Positions 1 through 12,465 of a stretch of 64,000 bases of DNA are shown here, piece after piece; position 1 is the stretch's first letter, and each line of letters starts with the position of its first letter. The stretch covers positions 16,802,001 through 16,866,000 of the forward strand of contig JAQISU010000179.1 in the NCBI GenBank assembly GCA_029339505.1, given 5' to 3'. Both the position numbers and the translations under genes were made by a program. A model generated the notes under the pieces. It did no database searches, had not been told where the DNA came from, and saw only the letters and a program-made list of their open reading frames with translations. Origin of the DNA: Unio delphinus (Eukaryota; Mollusca; Bivalvia; Unionida; Unionidae).

Positions 1-713
1 TAGGTACTACTAGGTAATACACGCTTTCAAATGTAATCACACTTATAGCTATGGTACTGTTGGGTAATAAACGCTTTCAAATGTAATCACAACTATATGT
101 ATGGTACTGTTGAGTAATGAACGCTTTCAAATTTAATCACAACTATATATTAGGCACTACTGGGTAATACACGCTTTCAAATGTAATCACAACTATATGT
201 ATGGTACTGTTGGGTAATGAACGCTTTCAAATGTAATCACAACTATATATTAGGTACTACTGGGTAATACACGCTTTCAAATGTAATCACACTTATAGCT
301 ATGGTACTGTTGGGTAATAAACGCTTTCAAATGTAATCACAACTATATGTATGATACTGCTGGGTAATGAGCGCTTACAAATGTAATCACAACTATATAT
401 ATGGTACTGTTGGGTAATGAACGCTTTCAAATGTAATCACAACTATATGTATGGTACTGTTGGGTAATGAACGCTTTCAAATGTAATCACAACTATATAT
501 TAGGTACTACTGGGTAATACACGCTTTCAAATGTAATCACACTTATAGCTATGGTACTGTTGGGTAATAAACGCTTTCAAATGTAATCACAACTATATGT
601 ATGATACTGCTGGGTAATGAGGGCTTCCAAATGTAATCACAACTATATGTATGGTACTGTTGGGAAATAAAGGCTTTCAAATGTAATCACAACTATATAT
701 TAGGTGTTATTGG
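1..713. repeat. 50-bp satellite array, left block
   Basis: About 14 head-to-tail copies of a 50-bp unit. Each carries the core acgctttcaaatgtaatcac followed by an AT-rich linker and a variable ggtactnntgggtaat segment. Variants alternate in a loosely repeated order, so subtypes recur every few units. The array runs off the left edge of the window and is broken at 713 by an insertion; it resumes at 3274. Confidence 0.95.
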
Positions 714-959
714 TGTCACAAGATAGACCGAGTCGGGACTGGATTAGTGAAGACACGGAACACAACTGCGTTAATAAGATGTTTATTTTATAAACGCAAT
801 TTTAAAAATCAACTCTGACACCAATATTTTACAAAATATAAGAAAAATCTATTTAAATAAATGTTCCTAACATGGAACTCTGAATTTCAGTAACGTAATG
901 ACAAAAAAGAAGTATGTGAATGAATTTACAAATATGAATATATATAAAAGGTTCGTATA

Positions 960-2290
960 ACGAGATAGATGCAAATATGAAAAGAATGCGTCGTCAATAT
1001 GACGAGACTAGAATGAAGATATTAAATAATTAATACGTCGTCCATATGACGAGACATATGCAATTGTGAACCCTAAATTCTGAAGCTCTCGTTCATGGAA
1101 CGAGATTTGTGTAGAATGAAATTATGCAGGTGTCGTTCATATAACGAGACTGCAAAGAAGATATTAAATATCCAACAAAATTATGCAGGTGTCGTTCATA
1201 TAACGAGACTGCAAAGAAAATATTTAAATAAATATTACGTCGTCCATATGACGAGATATATGCAATGGTGAAACCTAAATTCTGAAGCTCTCGTTCATGG
1301 AACGAGATTTGTGTAGAATGAAATTATGCAGGTGTTGTTCATATAACGAGACTGCAAAGAAGATATTAAATAAATAATAAAATTATGCAGGTGTCGTTCA
1401 TATAACGAGACTGCAAAAAAGTTACTAAATAAATAATACAATTATGCAGGTGTCGTTCATATAACGAGACTGCAAAGAAGTGTTTAAATAATATGTCGTC
1501 CATATGACGAGATATATGCAATGGTGAAACCTAAATTCTGAAGCTCTCGTTCATGGAACGAGATTTGTGTAGAATGAAATTATGCAGGTGTCATTCATAT
1601 AACGAGACTGCAAAGAAGATATTAAATAAATAATAAAATTATGCAGGTGTCGTTCATATAGCGAGACTGCAAAAAAGTTACTAAATAAATAATACAATTA
1701 TGCAGGTGTCGTTCATATAACGAGACTGCAAAGAAGTGTTTAAATAATATGTCGTCCATATGACGAGATATATGCAATGGTGAAACCTAAATTCTGAAGC
1801 TCTCGTTCATGGAACGAGATTTGTGTAGAATGAAATTATGCAGGTGTCATTCATATAACGAGACTGCAAAGAAGATATTAAATAAATAATAAAATTATGC
1901 AGGTGTCGTTCATATAGCGAGACTGCAAAGAAGTTATTAAATAAATAATACAATTATGCAGGTGTCGTTCATATAACGAGACTGCAAATAAGTGTTTAAA
2001 TAATATGTCGTCCATATGACGAGATATATGCAATGGTGAAACCTAAATTCTGAAGCTCTCGTTCATGGAACGAGATTTGTGTAGAACGAAATTATGCAGG
2101 TGTCATTCATATAACGAGACTGCAAAGAAGATATTAAATAAATAATAAAATTATGCAGGTGTCGTTCATATAACGAGACGGCAAAGAAGTTATTAAATAA
2201 ATAACAAAATTATGCAGGTGTCGTTCATATAACGAGACTGCAAAGAAATGTTTAAATAAATATTACGTCGTCCATATGACGAGATATATG
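960..2290. repeat. Tandem array of hairpin-forming units inside the insertion
   Basis: Three related unit types alternate. Type A has TGCAG and TCGTT arms mirrored by AACGA and CTGCA. Type B has TCGTC mirrored by GACGA around CATAT. Type C has TCTCGTTC mirrored by GAACGAGA around ATG. About 14 A, 7 B and 5 C units are present. The C units at about 1288, 1543, 1798 and 2055 mark a higher-order period of about 255 bp. Every unit can fold on itself as a short stem-loop. Confidence 0.85.
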
Positions 2291-2445
2291 CAGCATACAT
2301 AAGCACCATACACAGGCACCACACACGGGCATTACACGGTCAGCATAGACAAGCCCACACACGTAGTCACCACAACATGGCACCACACACGGGCAGCATA
2401 GAGAAGCCCAACGGTCACTCCATGACCCTACGGTCACTCCAACAT

Positions 2446-2645
2446 GGCACCGCACACTGGCACCACCGGACCCCACTCAGCTCCGGACCACAGTCACCCA
2501 CGGTCACCCCACGGACACCACAACATGGCACCGCACCCGGGCACCAACAGGCCCCACTCAGCTCCGGACCACAGTCACCTACGGTCACCCCACGGACACC
2601 ACAACATGGCACCGCACCCGGGCACCAACAGGCCCCACTCAGCTA
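2446..2645. repeat. 81-bp GC-rich tandem repeat
   Basis: About 2.4 copies of an 81-bp unit beginning ggcaccgcac, with starts at 2446, 2527 and 2608. It is much richer in C and G than its surroundings. Because 81 is a multiple of 3, several frames stay open; no real protein is proposed. Confidence 0.9.
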
Positions 2646-3273
2646 AAATTAAAACAACCGAACCGTGTAATACATAAGACACGGTCAAGTATTCTCACAC
2701 ATATGTAGCGCATGCGCGCACATGAAATAATTATCCATGTACATTTAACGTTAAACATGCAGCGTATAATTGAACTCAATTATGTTCAGATACAAAAGAA
2801 CTAATGAAACAAAATATAGTACTTCTGATAAAATGGCACTGCTTAACCTATGTATTTATTCTATAGATTTTATAATAAATACTAAACATCTAATATGTAA
2901 AACAATGAATTATATCATAATACAAATAGCAATGAGAACAAAGTTAAATCTATTGTTACCTCTTTTAGCTGATAGATTGCTCCTTTAAGGATGGAAGCTT
3001 TTCCGACAAGACTGGATCGTAATGTGATTTCCCTCTTATAATTTCGTCCTTAATATACCCCTAGCTGTGACAAATATGCGCAGCTAGGTACTTTAAACTG
3101 CAGGCAATTTCGCACGTGCAGCATGAGCTGAGTGTTCGCTCATTATGTCGAAATAACTAAAAAGCCCAAAAAAGAATAAACTACCCTCGGTAAGGCTGTA
3201 CGCAGTAACGAAATGAGACTAGATTTTTGACCACATATACATATTGAACATAGTCGTATACAATTCCGTGACA

Positions 3274-5785
3274 ATTGGGTAATACACGCATTCAAATGTA
3301 ATAACACTTATAGGTATGGTACTGTTGGGTAATAAACGCTTTCAAATGTAATCACAACTATATGTAAGGTACTGTTGGGTAATGAATGCTTTCAAATGTA
3401 ATCACACTTATAGGTATGGTACTGTTGGGTAATGAACGTTTTCAAATGTAATCAAAACTCTATGCATGGTACTGTTGGTTAATTAACGCTTACAAATGTG
3501 ATCACACTTATAGGTATAGTACTGTTGAGTAATGAGCGCTTTCAAACGCAATCACAACTCTATGTATGGTACTGTTGGGTAATGAACGTTTACAAATGTA
3601 ATCACGTCTATATGCAAGGTAATGTTGTGTTCTCCGCTTACAAATGTAACCACATCTATTTGCAAGGTACTGTTGTGTTCCCCGCTTGCAAATGTAATCG
3701 CAAGTGTTTGCAAGGTATTGTTGGGTAATGAACGCTTACAAATGTAATCACAACTGTTTGCAAGGTATTGTTGGGTAATGAACGCTTACAAATGTAATCA
3801 CAACTCTATGTATGGTACTGTTGGGTAATGAACGCTTTCAAATGTAATCACAACTATATATATATGGTACTGTTGGGTAATGAACGCTTTCAAATGTAAT
3901 CACTACTATATGTATGGTACTGTTGGGTAATAAACGCTTTCAAATGTAATCACAACAATATATTAGGTACTACTGGGTAATACACGCTTTCAAATGTAAT
4001 CACACTTATAGGTATGGTACTGTTGGGTAATAAATGCTTTCAAATGTAATCACAACTATATGTATGGTACTGCTGGGTAATGAACGCTTACAAATGTAAT
4101 CACAACTATATGTATGGTACTGTTGGGTAATAAACGCTTTCAAATGTGATCACAATTATATGTATGGTACTGTTGGGTAATAAACGCTTACAAATGTAAT
4201 CACAACGATATGTATGGTACTGTTGGGTAATGAATGCTTTCAAATGTAATCACACTTATAGGTAAGGTACTGTTGGGTAATGAACGTTTTCAAATGTAAT
4301 CACAACTCTATGCATGGTACTGTTGGTTAATTAACGCTTACAAATGTGATCACACTTATAGGTATAGTACTGTTGAGTAATGAGCGCTTTCAAACGCAAT
4401 CACAACTCTATGTATGGTACTGTTGGGTAATGAACGTTTACAAATGTAATCACGTCTATATGCAAGGTAATGTTGTGTTCTCCGCTCGCTTACAAATGTA
4501 ACCACATCTATTTGCAAGGTAATGTTGTGTTCCCCGCTTGCAAATGTAATCGCAAGTGTTTGCAAGGTATTGTTGGGTAATGAACGCTTACAAATGTAAT
4601 CGCAACTGTTAGCAAGGTATTGTTGGGTAATGAACGCTTACAAATGTAATCACAACTCTATGTATGGTACTGTTGGGTAATGAACGCTTTCAAATGTAAT
4701 CACAACTATATATATATGGTACTGTTGGGTAATGAACGCTTTCAAATGTAATCACAACTATATATTAGGTACTACTGGGTAATACACGCTTTCAAATGTA
4801 ATCACACTTATAGGTATGGTACTGTTGGGTAATAAATGCTTTCAAATGGAATCACAACTATATGTATGATACTGCTGGGTAATATACGCTTACAAATGTA
4901 ATCATACTTATAGGTATGGTACTGTTGGGTAATGAACGCTTTCAAATGTAATCACAACTATATGTATGGTACTGTTGGGTAATAAACGCTTTCAAATGCA
5001 ATCACAACTATATATTAGGTACTACTGGGTAATACACGCTTTCAACTGTGATCACAATTATATGTATGGTACTGTTGGGTAATAAACGCTTACAAATGTG
5101 ATCACCACTATATGTATGGTACTGTTGGTTAATAAAGGCTTTCAAATGTAATCAAAACTATATATTAGGTACTATTGGGTAATACACGCTTTCAAATGTA
5201 ATCACACTTATAGGTATGGTACTGTTGGGTAATGAACGCTTTCAAATGTAATCCGAACTATATATTAGGTGCTATTGGGTAATCAACGCTTTCAAATGTA
5301 ATCACACTAATAGGTATGGTACTGTTGGGTAATGAACGCTTTCAAATGTAATCACAACTATATGTAAGGTACTGTTGGGTAATGAACGCTTTCAAATGTA
5401 ATCACACTTATAGGTATGGTACTGTTGGTTAATGAATGCTTTCAAATGTAATCACAACTCTATGTATGGTACTGTTGGTTAATTAACGCTAACAAATGTG
5501 ATCACACTTATAGGTTTAGTACTGTTGGATAATGAACGCTTTCAAATGCAGTCACAACTCTATGTATGGTACTGTTGGGTAATGAACGTTTACAAATGTA
5601 ATCACGTCTATGTGCAAGGTAAAGTTGTGTTCTCCGCTTACAAATGTAATCACATCTATTTGCAAGGTACTGTTGTGTTCCCGCTTACAAATGTAATCAA
5701 AACTTTTTGCAAGGTATTGTTGGGTAATGAACGCTTACAAATGTAATCACAGTTATATGTAAGGTATTGTTGGGTAATTCACGCA
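3274..5785. repeat. 50-bp satellite array, right block with higher-order structure
   Basis: About 50 further copies of the same 50-bp unit as at 1-713. A recognisable run of variants (a ggttaattaacgc unit, then units with gtgttctccgc and gtgttccccgc) begins near 3477, 4325 and 5477. This means blocks of roughly 850 to 1150 bp were themselves duplicated. Short open frames inside are repeat artefacts. Confidence 0.93.
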
Positions 5786-5789
5786 TTAA

Positions 5790-6420
5790 GATCGGACGAA
5801 ATAATTCTTTCGCAAAGAAGAATCTACCGACTGGACACAGTAATGGTCTAACAGATACATGGTTGTGTGTATCAAATGACGGTAACAGACCAGATATTGC
5901 TTGTATTTTGGATATACAAGTTTCAAACAGAACATTGAAATCAGAAATGATATTTTAAATATATTTTTGAAAATATTTGAAAAAGCGATAATGTATCTGC
6001 GTGGATATTTTCAAGTTCCGATAATGAAAACTATAGATCAATTTGTACGACCAAATGGAGATATTTATCGTTCAGAATCTCACCACGAAGAAATGAAAAA
6101 TCTTGCGCAGAAGATTTTGCAGAATGAAATGTTGAAAAAATGCTGAATAATTGTTTTACCGTACCGCCAGTTGCTGTTCACTTTGCAAGAGACTAAAATT
6201 CGTGGAAACCAACACGATTTGAATTTCTTGAAGACGTGCAGCTGAGCTATTGCGTATATGGATACGGCGGATTGTGGAACACAAAATATAACTATAAAGA
6301 CGTTATCTCCGCTGATATGGCAGCGGGTTATTTAGGAAATTTAATTTATTTCGATACCAGGAGTAATATCATTATAAGTTAACTCATTCTTCTTAACAAT
6401 GTAGCTTTGCGGAAGGTCAT
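5790..6420 (+). pseudogene. Frameshifted coding remnant, probably Polinton/Maverick-like
   Basis: Two overlapping frames (5767-5958 and 5901-6146) and a third stretch up to about 6380 read as pieces of one protein broken by frameshifts and stops. The first frame contains DTWLCVSNDGNRPDIACILD, which loosely resembles the C-terminal half of Polinton-type capsid proteins. The tail (about 6340-6400, including gataccaggagtaatatc) has a diverged relative at 24045-24085, beside the other Polinton-like remnants. The assignment is an inference from weak similarity and that shared tail. What is certain is that this was once longer coding DNA and is now dead. Confidence 0.4.
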
Positions 6421-6625
6421 AAAAGACTGTATGCAAGCTACGAAAATATAGCTTAGCGGTAGATCATCAACGATTTTTAAAGAATAATTATGAAAATGTA
6501 TCTTGGCTGTAAATCAGAAACGATTTAAAACAGTTATGAAAATGTAGTTTAGCGGTAAATCATAAAGGATTTTAAAAAATGAAAATGTTACTTCACGATA
6601 AATCATGAACGATTTAGAAGAAACA
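6400..6625. repeat. Degenerate tandem repeat, about 55-bp units
   Basis: Four diverged copies of a unit with the order gaaaatgta, then a gcggtaaatca-like core, then cgattt. It directly follows the coding remnant. Confidence 0.6.
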
Positions 6626-6764
6626 ACAAACATATTATGCATTGGCTTTCTTAAAATGTGTATTGTCTTATGACCGAATTAGTAGTGTTCCTGAGTGAAA
6701 CCCACATTTATAATGGGTAATAGCATGGGTGTAATTCAATAAGTTATTATAGAGCCAGTGGAGT

Positions 6765-6972
6765 CAATGGGGATGGTGTCACCCCCTCCATAGACCCTCT
6801 TCACGCACAAAACTTCAACTACTGTATAGACAGTCATGCGAGGTAACCCATGGTGTCACGCCCATGGACCTCCTTCATGCCAAAAAAATTCGCAAATTTT
6901 TTTGTCATTTCGGTGTGACGCTCTCTGTTGGTGTCACCCGGTGCGGTCCGCACTACCCTAGTGACGCCAATG
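6765..6972. mobile_element. Worn hAT-like short element
   Basis: It shares internal phrases (ggtgtcaccc, gtgcggtccgca) and a tgacgcca-type terminal inverted end with the better preserved element at 42129-42408. The left end (cagtggagtcaatgggg) is a degraded version of the same end. No clean 8-bp target duplication is visible. Confidence 0.5.
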
Positions 6973-7482
6973 AATGGAGGATGTCTAACTTTGTTTGTGG
7001 TTGCCACATTGGAATGATGCCAGGTTTCCGCCGGAAGCGAATTTTCGATAAGATAAGGCAGATCTATTTACAACGAAGTCCGATAATGCACAGAATAATT
7101 TTTATTTTTATATAATAATAATGGAATGCAAGAAAGAAAAAAAAACAATTATAACAATGCAAACTGGGTGGGGGTATACGATAACATTTAGCAAATGCAA
7201 TTTCTTGATGGTAAGATTTTCGAATGAAAAATAACTTGTTAATCATGCTAGGTCATGGAATGTCCTCCAGGACAATGCTGAAAGCAGGCACGGAACCCAT
7301 ATTAAAGTTACTACTTCCCGGTCATTACCTAATAATGTAGCTCGAATCGATCGGATTTTTAAAAATATATTTGTTTTGCCACTCTTATTTGGTAGAGATT
7401 CTTGGTTATGCCACAAACATATGACATAAATTGCTTTTTAAGAATATGAGCTTTCTGCTCAAGTTGTCTTTGTGTATTGTGA

Positions 7483-7531
7483 GTGTGTGTGTGTGTGTGT
7501 GTGTGCGTGTGTGTGTGTGTCTGTGCGTGTG
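7483..7531. repeat. (GT)n microsatellite
   Basis: About 24 GT repeats with a few GC interruptions. Confidence 0.95.
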
Positions 7532-7579
7532 TTTTAGAAATTGAAGTGTAAAATGTCAACACATTACATTACCTCTATG

Positions 7580-7830
7580 TGTTTATACACTGTCCAAGAT
7601 GACATAATATTACTAGTACGATAAAAATTCACTCTGTCCATGATCACTCATATTTTTAAAAGCACGAGGTAAATAAACTCTCCAAAATCACTCATATTTT
7701 TTAGTACCATGAAAACGGACACTGTTCAAAATCACTTATATTATTAAATAGTATGATGGAATCATGCTCTATCTAAAATTACTCGTATTATTATTAGTAA
7801 AATGAAGAAAAAAAAAACATTGTTCACATT
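7580..7830. repeat. Degenerate tandem repeat, about 65-bp units
   Basis: Four diverged copies with the shared phrase atcactcatatttttnaa followed by a tac-atgaa type segment. Confidence 0.5.
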
Positions 7831-8704
7831 GCTTTATCACTTTTCTCAGCATGTCTTTGGACCGATCAAACATGGAGTCAGAAGAGTGCGACGTATCGTA
7901 ATTAAGGTGAGTTTCATTGCCATAAACAATTTTAAATTAAATAAATCCATGTATTGTTGATCCTGTTTCAATAATTATCTGCAATTGCACCCATGTATCA
8001 TTTTTTCTATGGCCTCTGATTTGGAAAGTGAGGTATAGTCACTCAACCTTTGTCAGCATGTATAACTTTGATCTCAATGCTGCGATTTTGATAGGCATGT
8101 TCTTCTTATAATTCATCCAACAGAACCAGTGTTTCTATCGTACAATCATACACAAAACATGACATTCGACTCCTAACTCCAAAACTGAGAGGGAAAGATT
8201 AGGGAAAACTACGACTGGAAAATTCCAATGGTTATTAAATGAAGAAAACAAAAACATATGATTTTTCAATGTAAATTTTACACATGTAGAAAAGGGTCCA
8301 AATTTCATCAGATGCTAAGGGCTTGTATGAAAATGGGTGTGCGCTGTTTTAGCTTTTTTTCGTGCTGATAAACTAGGTAGGCCCCATATCCTTGGCATCA
8401 TCATGTTTTATATAAGGTTTACATAATGTACATATTCATTAGAGCCTGGTGGCATGACACACAAGCACAGTTCTAAAACAACAACAAAAAGTATTTTGCG
8501 TCGTTGTTATCAACATGTTATAAGATGAGATATACCGTGCATTCAAATCAACAATATTTTATCCTCTTATAAATGTAAAGTAATAAAGGAACATAGATAA
8601 GTGACAGATGGGTCATTTTTCACCGATCCTTCTTCATTCTCGTATCTTGACTTCAAGTTGCATTTTACTTTTGCAAATAGCTCGATTGCAAAATGGAGTT
8701 GAGA
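7831..8704. other. No recognisable feature
   Basis: AT-rich sequence with stops in all frames. No exon-like segment, repeat or transposon signature was seen. Confidence 0.5.
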
Positions 8705-8835
8705 TGGATCAGTAGTAAGCTTGTCGGAGACTCACGACCAGAAGCGTAAGAGTTTGAATCCTCTCACACTATGCCGGAGTGGTGGACATGGTGTTTCCCT
8801 TGGCAAGATGCCTTATTTCTATTTTTTCCCTGTAC
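8705..8835 (+). mobile_element. tRNA-derived SINE fragment
   Basis: A degraded tRNA-like head has an A-box-like tagtaagcttgtcgg and a B-box-like agtttgaatcc. It is followed by a body with gtggacatggtg and cccttggcaagatgcc, typical of invertebrate tRNA-derived SINEs. The right end is lost in unassignable sequence. The open frame 8721-9107 overlaps it and is not a gene. Confidence 0.5.
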
Positions 8836-9773
8836 AATGTAGCCTTCATGTGTTGATGTATTGTCAAGTACCATTCAATCAGCAACATGATTGTAAAGTG
8901 TTTCAATATCTCGACTGTCCCAAATGCTTAGTTTGTCCTGTAAGTGATGTTTACCTACGAATTACTCATTCCTGTCTTGAACATCTAACTAGAGTGATCA
9001 ATCTTTTAAGTTGTGTTCAAATAATTTTGAGAGGGTTTATTTATTTTAATTATTCAATAGAATTAAAAGTGTTTCATAGACTGTGGGATAAAATTACGAT
9101 TTTGTGATTACTGTTAAGTCATTTAAAGCCATTATCGATTATCATTGTGATACATCAAGCCTGTTGGCACATCGCCACAATCTAGGTGTGAGGGTGCAAA
9201 TTTATGTCGATCCATAAAGAACACATTAGCCTGGGCCAGAGAACAATTAAGTAGATTTATGGGGACACGTGCTTGTTAAATCGCTAGCTGCAATGATTTC
9301 TAAGATGTCTGTGTTGGGAATGGAAGTGATTCTCAATTAAGCCTACGTCTATTTAACCGTAACAGACAAGTCTAGGGAAAGGTCTACTTTTATTTTCGGT
9401 CTCGAAAATGTCGGAATTAAAATTTTCCGGACCAGTTGTTGGGCAGTCTAGAAGATCAGGCTGACCGAAATTTTGGCGTCTAGTTATAAAAGAATTTAAC
9501 ATATATTAGATTCTGTTTGGTTACGCCAAAGGTATGAGATTGTTTTCCACACGTAAACCCCTCGTTTTAAGTAAGATTCATCGGAAAATCTAATCATTCT
9601 ACGTTTTTCCTGCAAGAGTGCAATTAACGTACTCCGAGAAGAATTTGGAAGAAATTCTCGTAAATCCGTTTTGTAAGCGAAACCAGATGTCTGAAAGTTC
9701 GATAGACACATAGCGTAAATACACGATATCTGCGCCAATCTCATTGAATTTGTTAATACCAATACAATGATTT
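8836..9773. other. No recognisable feature
   Basis: AT-rich sequence. The small open frame on the - strand at 9496-9777 has no motif or codon signature that would support a gene. Confidence 0.45.
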
Positions 9774-9840
9774 GCATGAATTTATTTGGTTATATGTGCA
9801 TGAATTTATTTGGTTATATGTGCATGAATTTATTTGGTTA
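9774..9840. repeat. 24-bp tandem repeat, nearly three copies
   Basis: Identical 24-bp copies start at 9774, 9798 and 9822 (gcatgaatttatttggttat and four more bases). The lack of divergence indicates a recent expansion. Confidence 0.9.
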
Positions 9841-10216
9841 AATTCGTAGGTCAGCTTTTTTTTATACGAGTATAACTGTGTTGACTTCACTTTTCTGCAC
9901 AATTATCTTCATATAGGTCTGATGAATTGTTTGAATTTGTAGTGTGTTTGTATAGGAATTGGGTAATTTTAAGATTTTCTATATTACTTTAGTTCATATG
10001 AATTACGAGAATACGTGTGAATTCGCCGATCTTAGATGACTTTGCGTAAAGTAAAGACTTGAGTGCGTATTGACTGAAATTAACTATGTCTGAAAATCTG
10101 AAAAAAAATTTCATGTATGTTAAAGACAAGGAAATGTGTATTCGCTGGAAACTAACCTAGTAAGTCTTGTAATGAATTAATTCATTCATTCGTGTAATTT
10201 TCGTGTAAACGTTCGT

Positions 10217-10494
10217 TTGCACACCAGGGCCCGGCGACGTGGCACGAATTGCCCATTGAAATTAGACACAAAGACACAGTGGTCCCTTGTAAGAATGCTC
10301 TCAAGACTCACCTGTTTCGACTGCAGGGACAAACTTAGCGACCTAATCATGTTTTGTATCTTTTATGTTTTCAGCATGTTTTCATGTTTTCCAATTTTAT
10401 TGTTTTTGTCATTTATTGTTCTGTAGTGTAGTCATATTATTATTGATGGTGTAAAGCGCTTAGAGCTTCGAAAGATTAGGCGCTATACAAAGTC

Positions 10495-10548
<54 letters not shown>

Positions 10549-10550
10549 TA
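10217..10550 (+). mobile_element. CR1/L2-type LINE 3' end with (ATT)n tail
   Basis: A short in-frame piece (QWSLVRMLSRLTCFDC, about 10277-10325) resembles the C-terminal end of CR1/L2 ORF2 proteins. It is followed by the characteristic 3' end, with gtaaagcgcttagagc and ggcgctatacaaa, and an (ATT)n tail at 10497-10548. The rest of the element is missing, as is usual for 5'-truncated LINE copies. Confidence 0.7.
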
Positions 10551-11660
10551 GACGAGACCGGAACTGATGTTTTTTGAGTAGCGTTAATGTAAGTTCCATT
10601 TAAATTGGCCATTAGGAAATGCAACAATCTTATGAAACTAGGTTTACTTACGTTCTGCCACGTTTGGCTGGATTAGGTTGCCTTTGATCTGTTGAATCCC
10701 GATAGGAGGATCTCTGACAATAACGAGTAATACGGTAATCTATTCCCATTAGAATATCGAATAGAAGACTTAGGTCGCTTTCTGTTTATTTTACAAGTGG
10801 AATAGGCCACCAGGAAACCCATTAAATATCTAATGTAGACGAATTTAGAAACCGTCTGAATTATTACTGTAGACGTACCATAAAATCTTCTGAAGAACTA
10901 CCTTAGATATACGTATCTACGTACTCACACGTCCACCTATCCACACAAAGTTGGATGGACGAAAGGAGGCGAGTCAAAATAGAGAGTTTGGAAGAAGGAA
11001 AGGAAAAGAGTGAATAGGACAGAGAAGAACAACCGCAGTGAACTCGGAGTGAACCGATAAAAACTGGTTATGAAAGATGTACAAGACAATGAATTCAATC
11101 GTTTACTCGTTTCTGTGATGAACTGATTCTATTTTTATAACAGATCGGCTATTTATATATTTGTGTTTGAAATTCGGCGAAGATTTTATTTCAAAAGAAG
11201 TGTATCTTGCTAATGTACTGTATTCTCACAGTTGTTTGTGAAATGGATTAAAGCGTTTTTATGACATAAACTGGGCTCGAGTCATTCTGTTCTATGTATC
11301 CGATCAGATCTCTATCTATTCCACAAGTAAATTCCACACTTTATATTAGTATTACTCAATCCGGGCAATACCACCGAGGGTGATCATTCCCTAGAAAACG
11401 ATAACCGAATAAGGGTGGACACCCCTCCACACCAGGCTGGTGGCAAATCAGAACAATAAGGCTAAGATTTCAGTATGAACACCACTGGAACTCATTTGGA
11501 ATACTCTATACTTATGCACATGAGATATAACGTTTAGGACTTTTTAGGTTTTAATTCACAATACTATAAGCTCTAATAAAATCTTTACTTTGTACTTGAG
11601 GGAAATAAATTATTTGTTGAATTTACAAAAATGTTTGGTTTTCGCTTTTTTTAATGTTAT
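10551..11660. other. No recognisable feature
   Basis: Unique-looking AT-rich sequence with no long frames and no recognised repeat. Confidence 0.45.
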
Positions 11661-11967
11661 TATGTATGTATGTATGTATGTATGTATGTATGTATGTATG
11701 TATGTATGTATGTATGTACGTACGTACGTACGTACGTACGCACGCACGCACGCATGCATGTATGTATGTATGTATGTATGCATGTATGTATGTACGCATG
11801 TATGTATGTATGTATGTATGCATGTATGTATGTACGCATGTATGTATGTATGTATGTATGTATGTATGTATGTATGTATGTATGCATGTATGTATGTACG
11901 CATGTATGTAAGTATGTATGTATGTATGTATGTATGTATGACTGACCGACTGACTGACTGACTGACT
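11661..11967. repeat. (ATGT)n-type array at the LINE 3' side
   Basis: About 280 bp of (TATG)n with short runs of TACG, CACG and TGCA variants, ending in a run of (TGAC)n at 11940-11967. All frames stay open because the unit is a tetranucleotide. The TGAC run abuts the LINE 3' end and is probably its tail. Confidence 0.95.
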
Positions 11968-12465
11968 TTATTTCCTCTTCAATAGAGATTACATCAGATT
12001 AATCAAATTCAGGATAATACAAAATCATGAAATACAACACAAAAGAATATAAATGAAACAAATTGGAAACGTATACCAGTGTAATTATCAATGTAGTTCT
12101 TTCTACATGATATATATGTTTATGCATACATACATACACATACACACACAAACATATAAATGTACACACATATACATACATATATATTTACACACCCAAA
12201 CACATATTTACACATACATATATACACACATATACACACATTTATACATATATATGATGAACAGCATGAAATCCTTCTCAAAGGAATAAAGATAGCAAAA
12301 GGTGACACTCGTATATTATATGAGCCAGAGAGCATTATATCTCCGTGATCTGTAATACCTCAAAATTGCGGAATTTGACAACAGCAGAATATTTGTTTAT
12401 GTTTGTTTTGTTTTAAATTAATTAATTTATTTATCTAGATTAACTACTTATTATTGCTGTTATAT
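11968..12465 (-). other. LINE 3' untranslated region
   Basis: Non-coding tail of the element between its stop codon (12465-12467) and the (AGTC)n tail. It includes a small potential stem (ctctattgaagag) just before the terminal aaataaagtc. Start and end are given in - strand order. Confidence 0.6.

Larger units (their letters stand above)
714..3273 (-). mobile_element. 2.56-kb insertion with TG...CA ends, possible solo LTR
   Basis: The insertion interrupts the 50-bp satellite. Its ends are TGTCAC and GTGACA, and it is flanked by the 5-bp direct duplication ATTGG (709-713 and 3274-3278). TG...CA termini with a 5-bp duplication fit an LTR, and an AATAAA signal near 800 read on the - strand suggests the orientation. 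No retrotransposon coding region is seen, so a solo LTR is the first choice. A non-autonomous DNA element with short inverted ends is the alternative. The interior is dominated by the tandem arrays listed separately. Small open frames inside (for example 2770-2988) have no recognisable content. Confidence 0.6.

Noticed and set aside
3274..5785. Regular 50-bp units considered as a CRISPR-like array
   Set aside because: Units are contiguous with no unique spacers, the host is a eukaryote, and the array is a standard satellite.
8721..9107. 128-residue + strand frame
   Set aside because: Its first third is a SINE; the rest shows no recognisable protein features.
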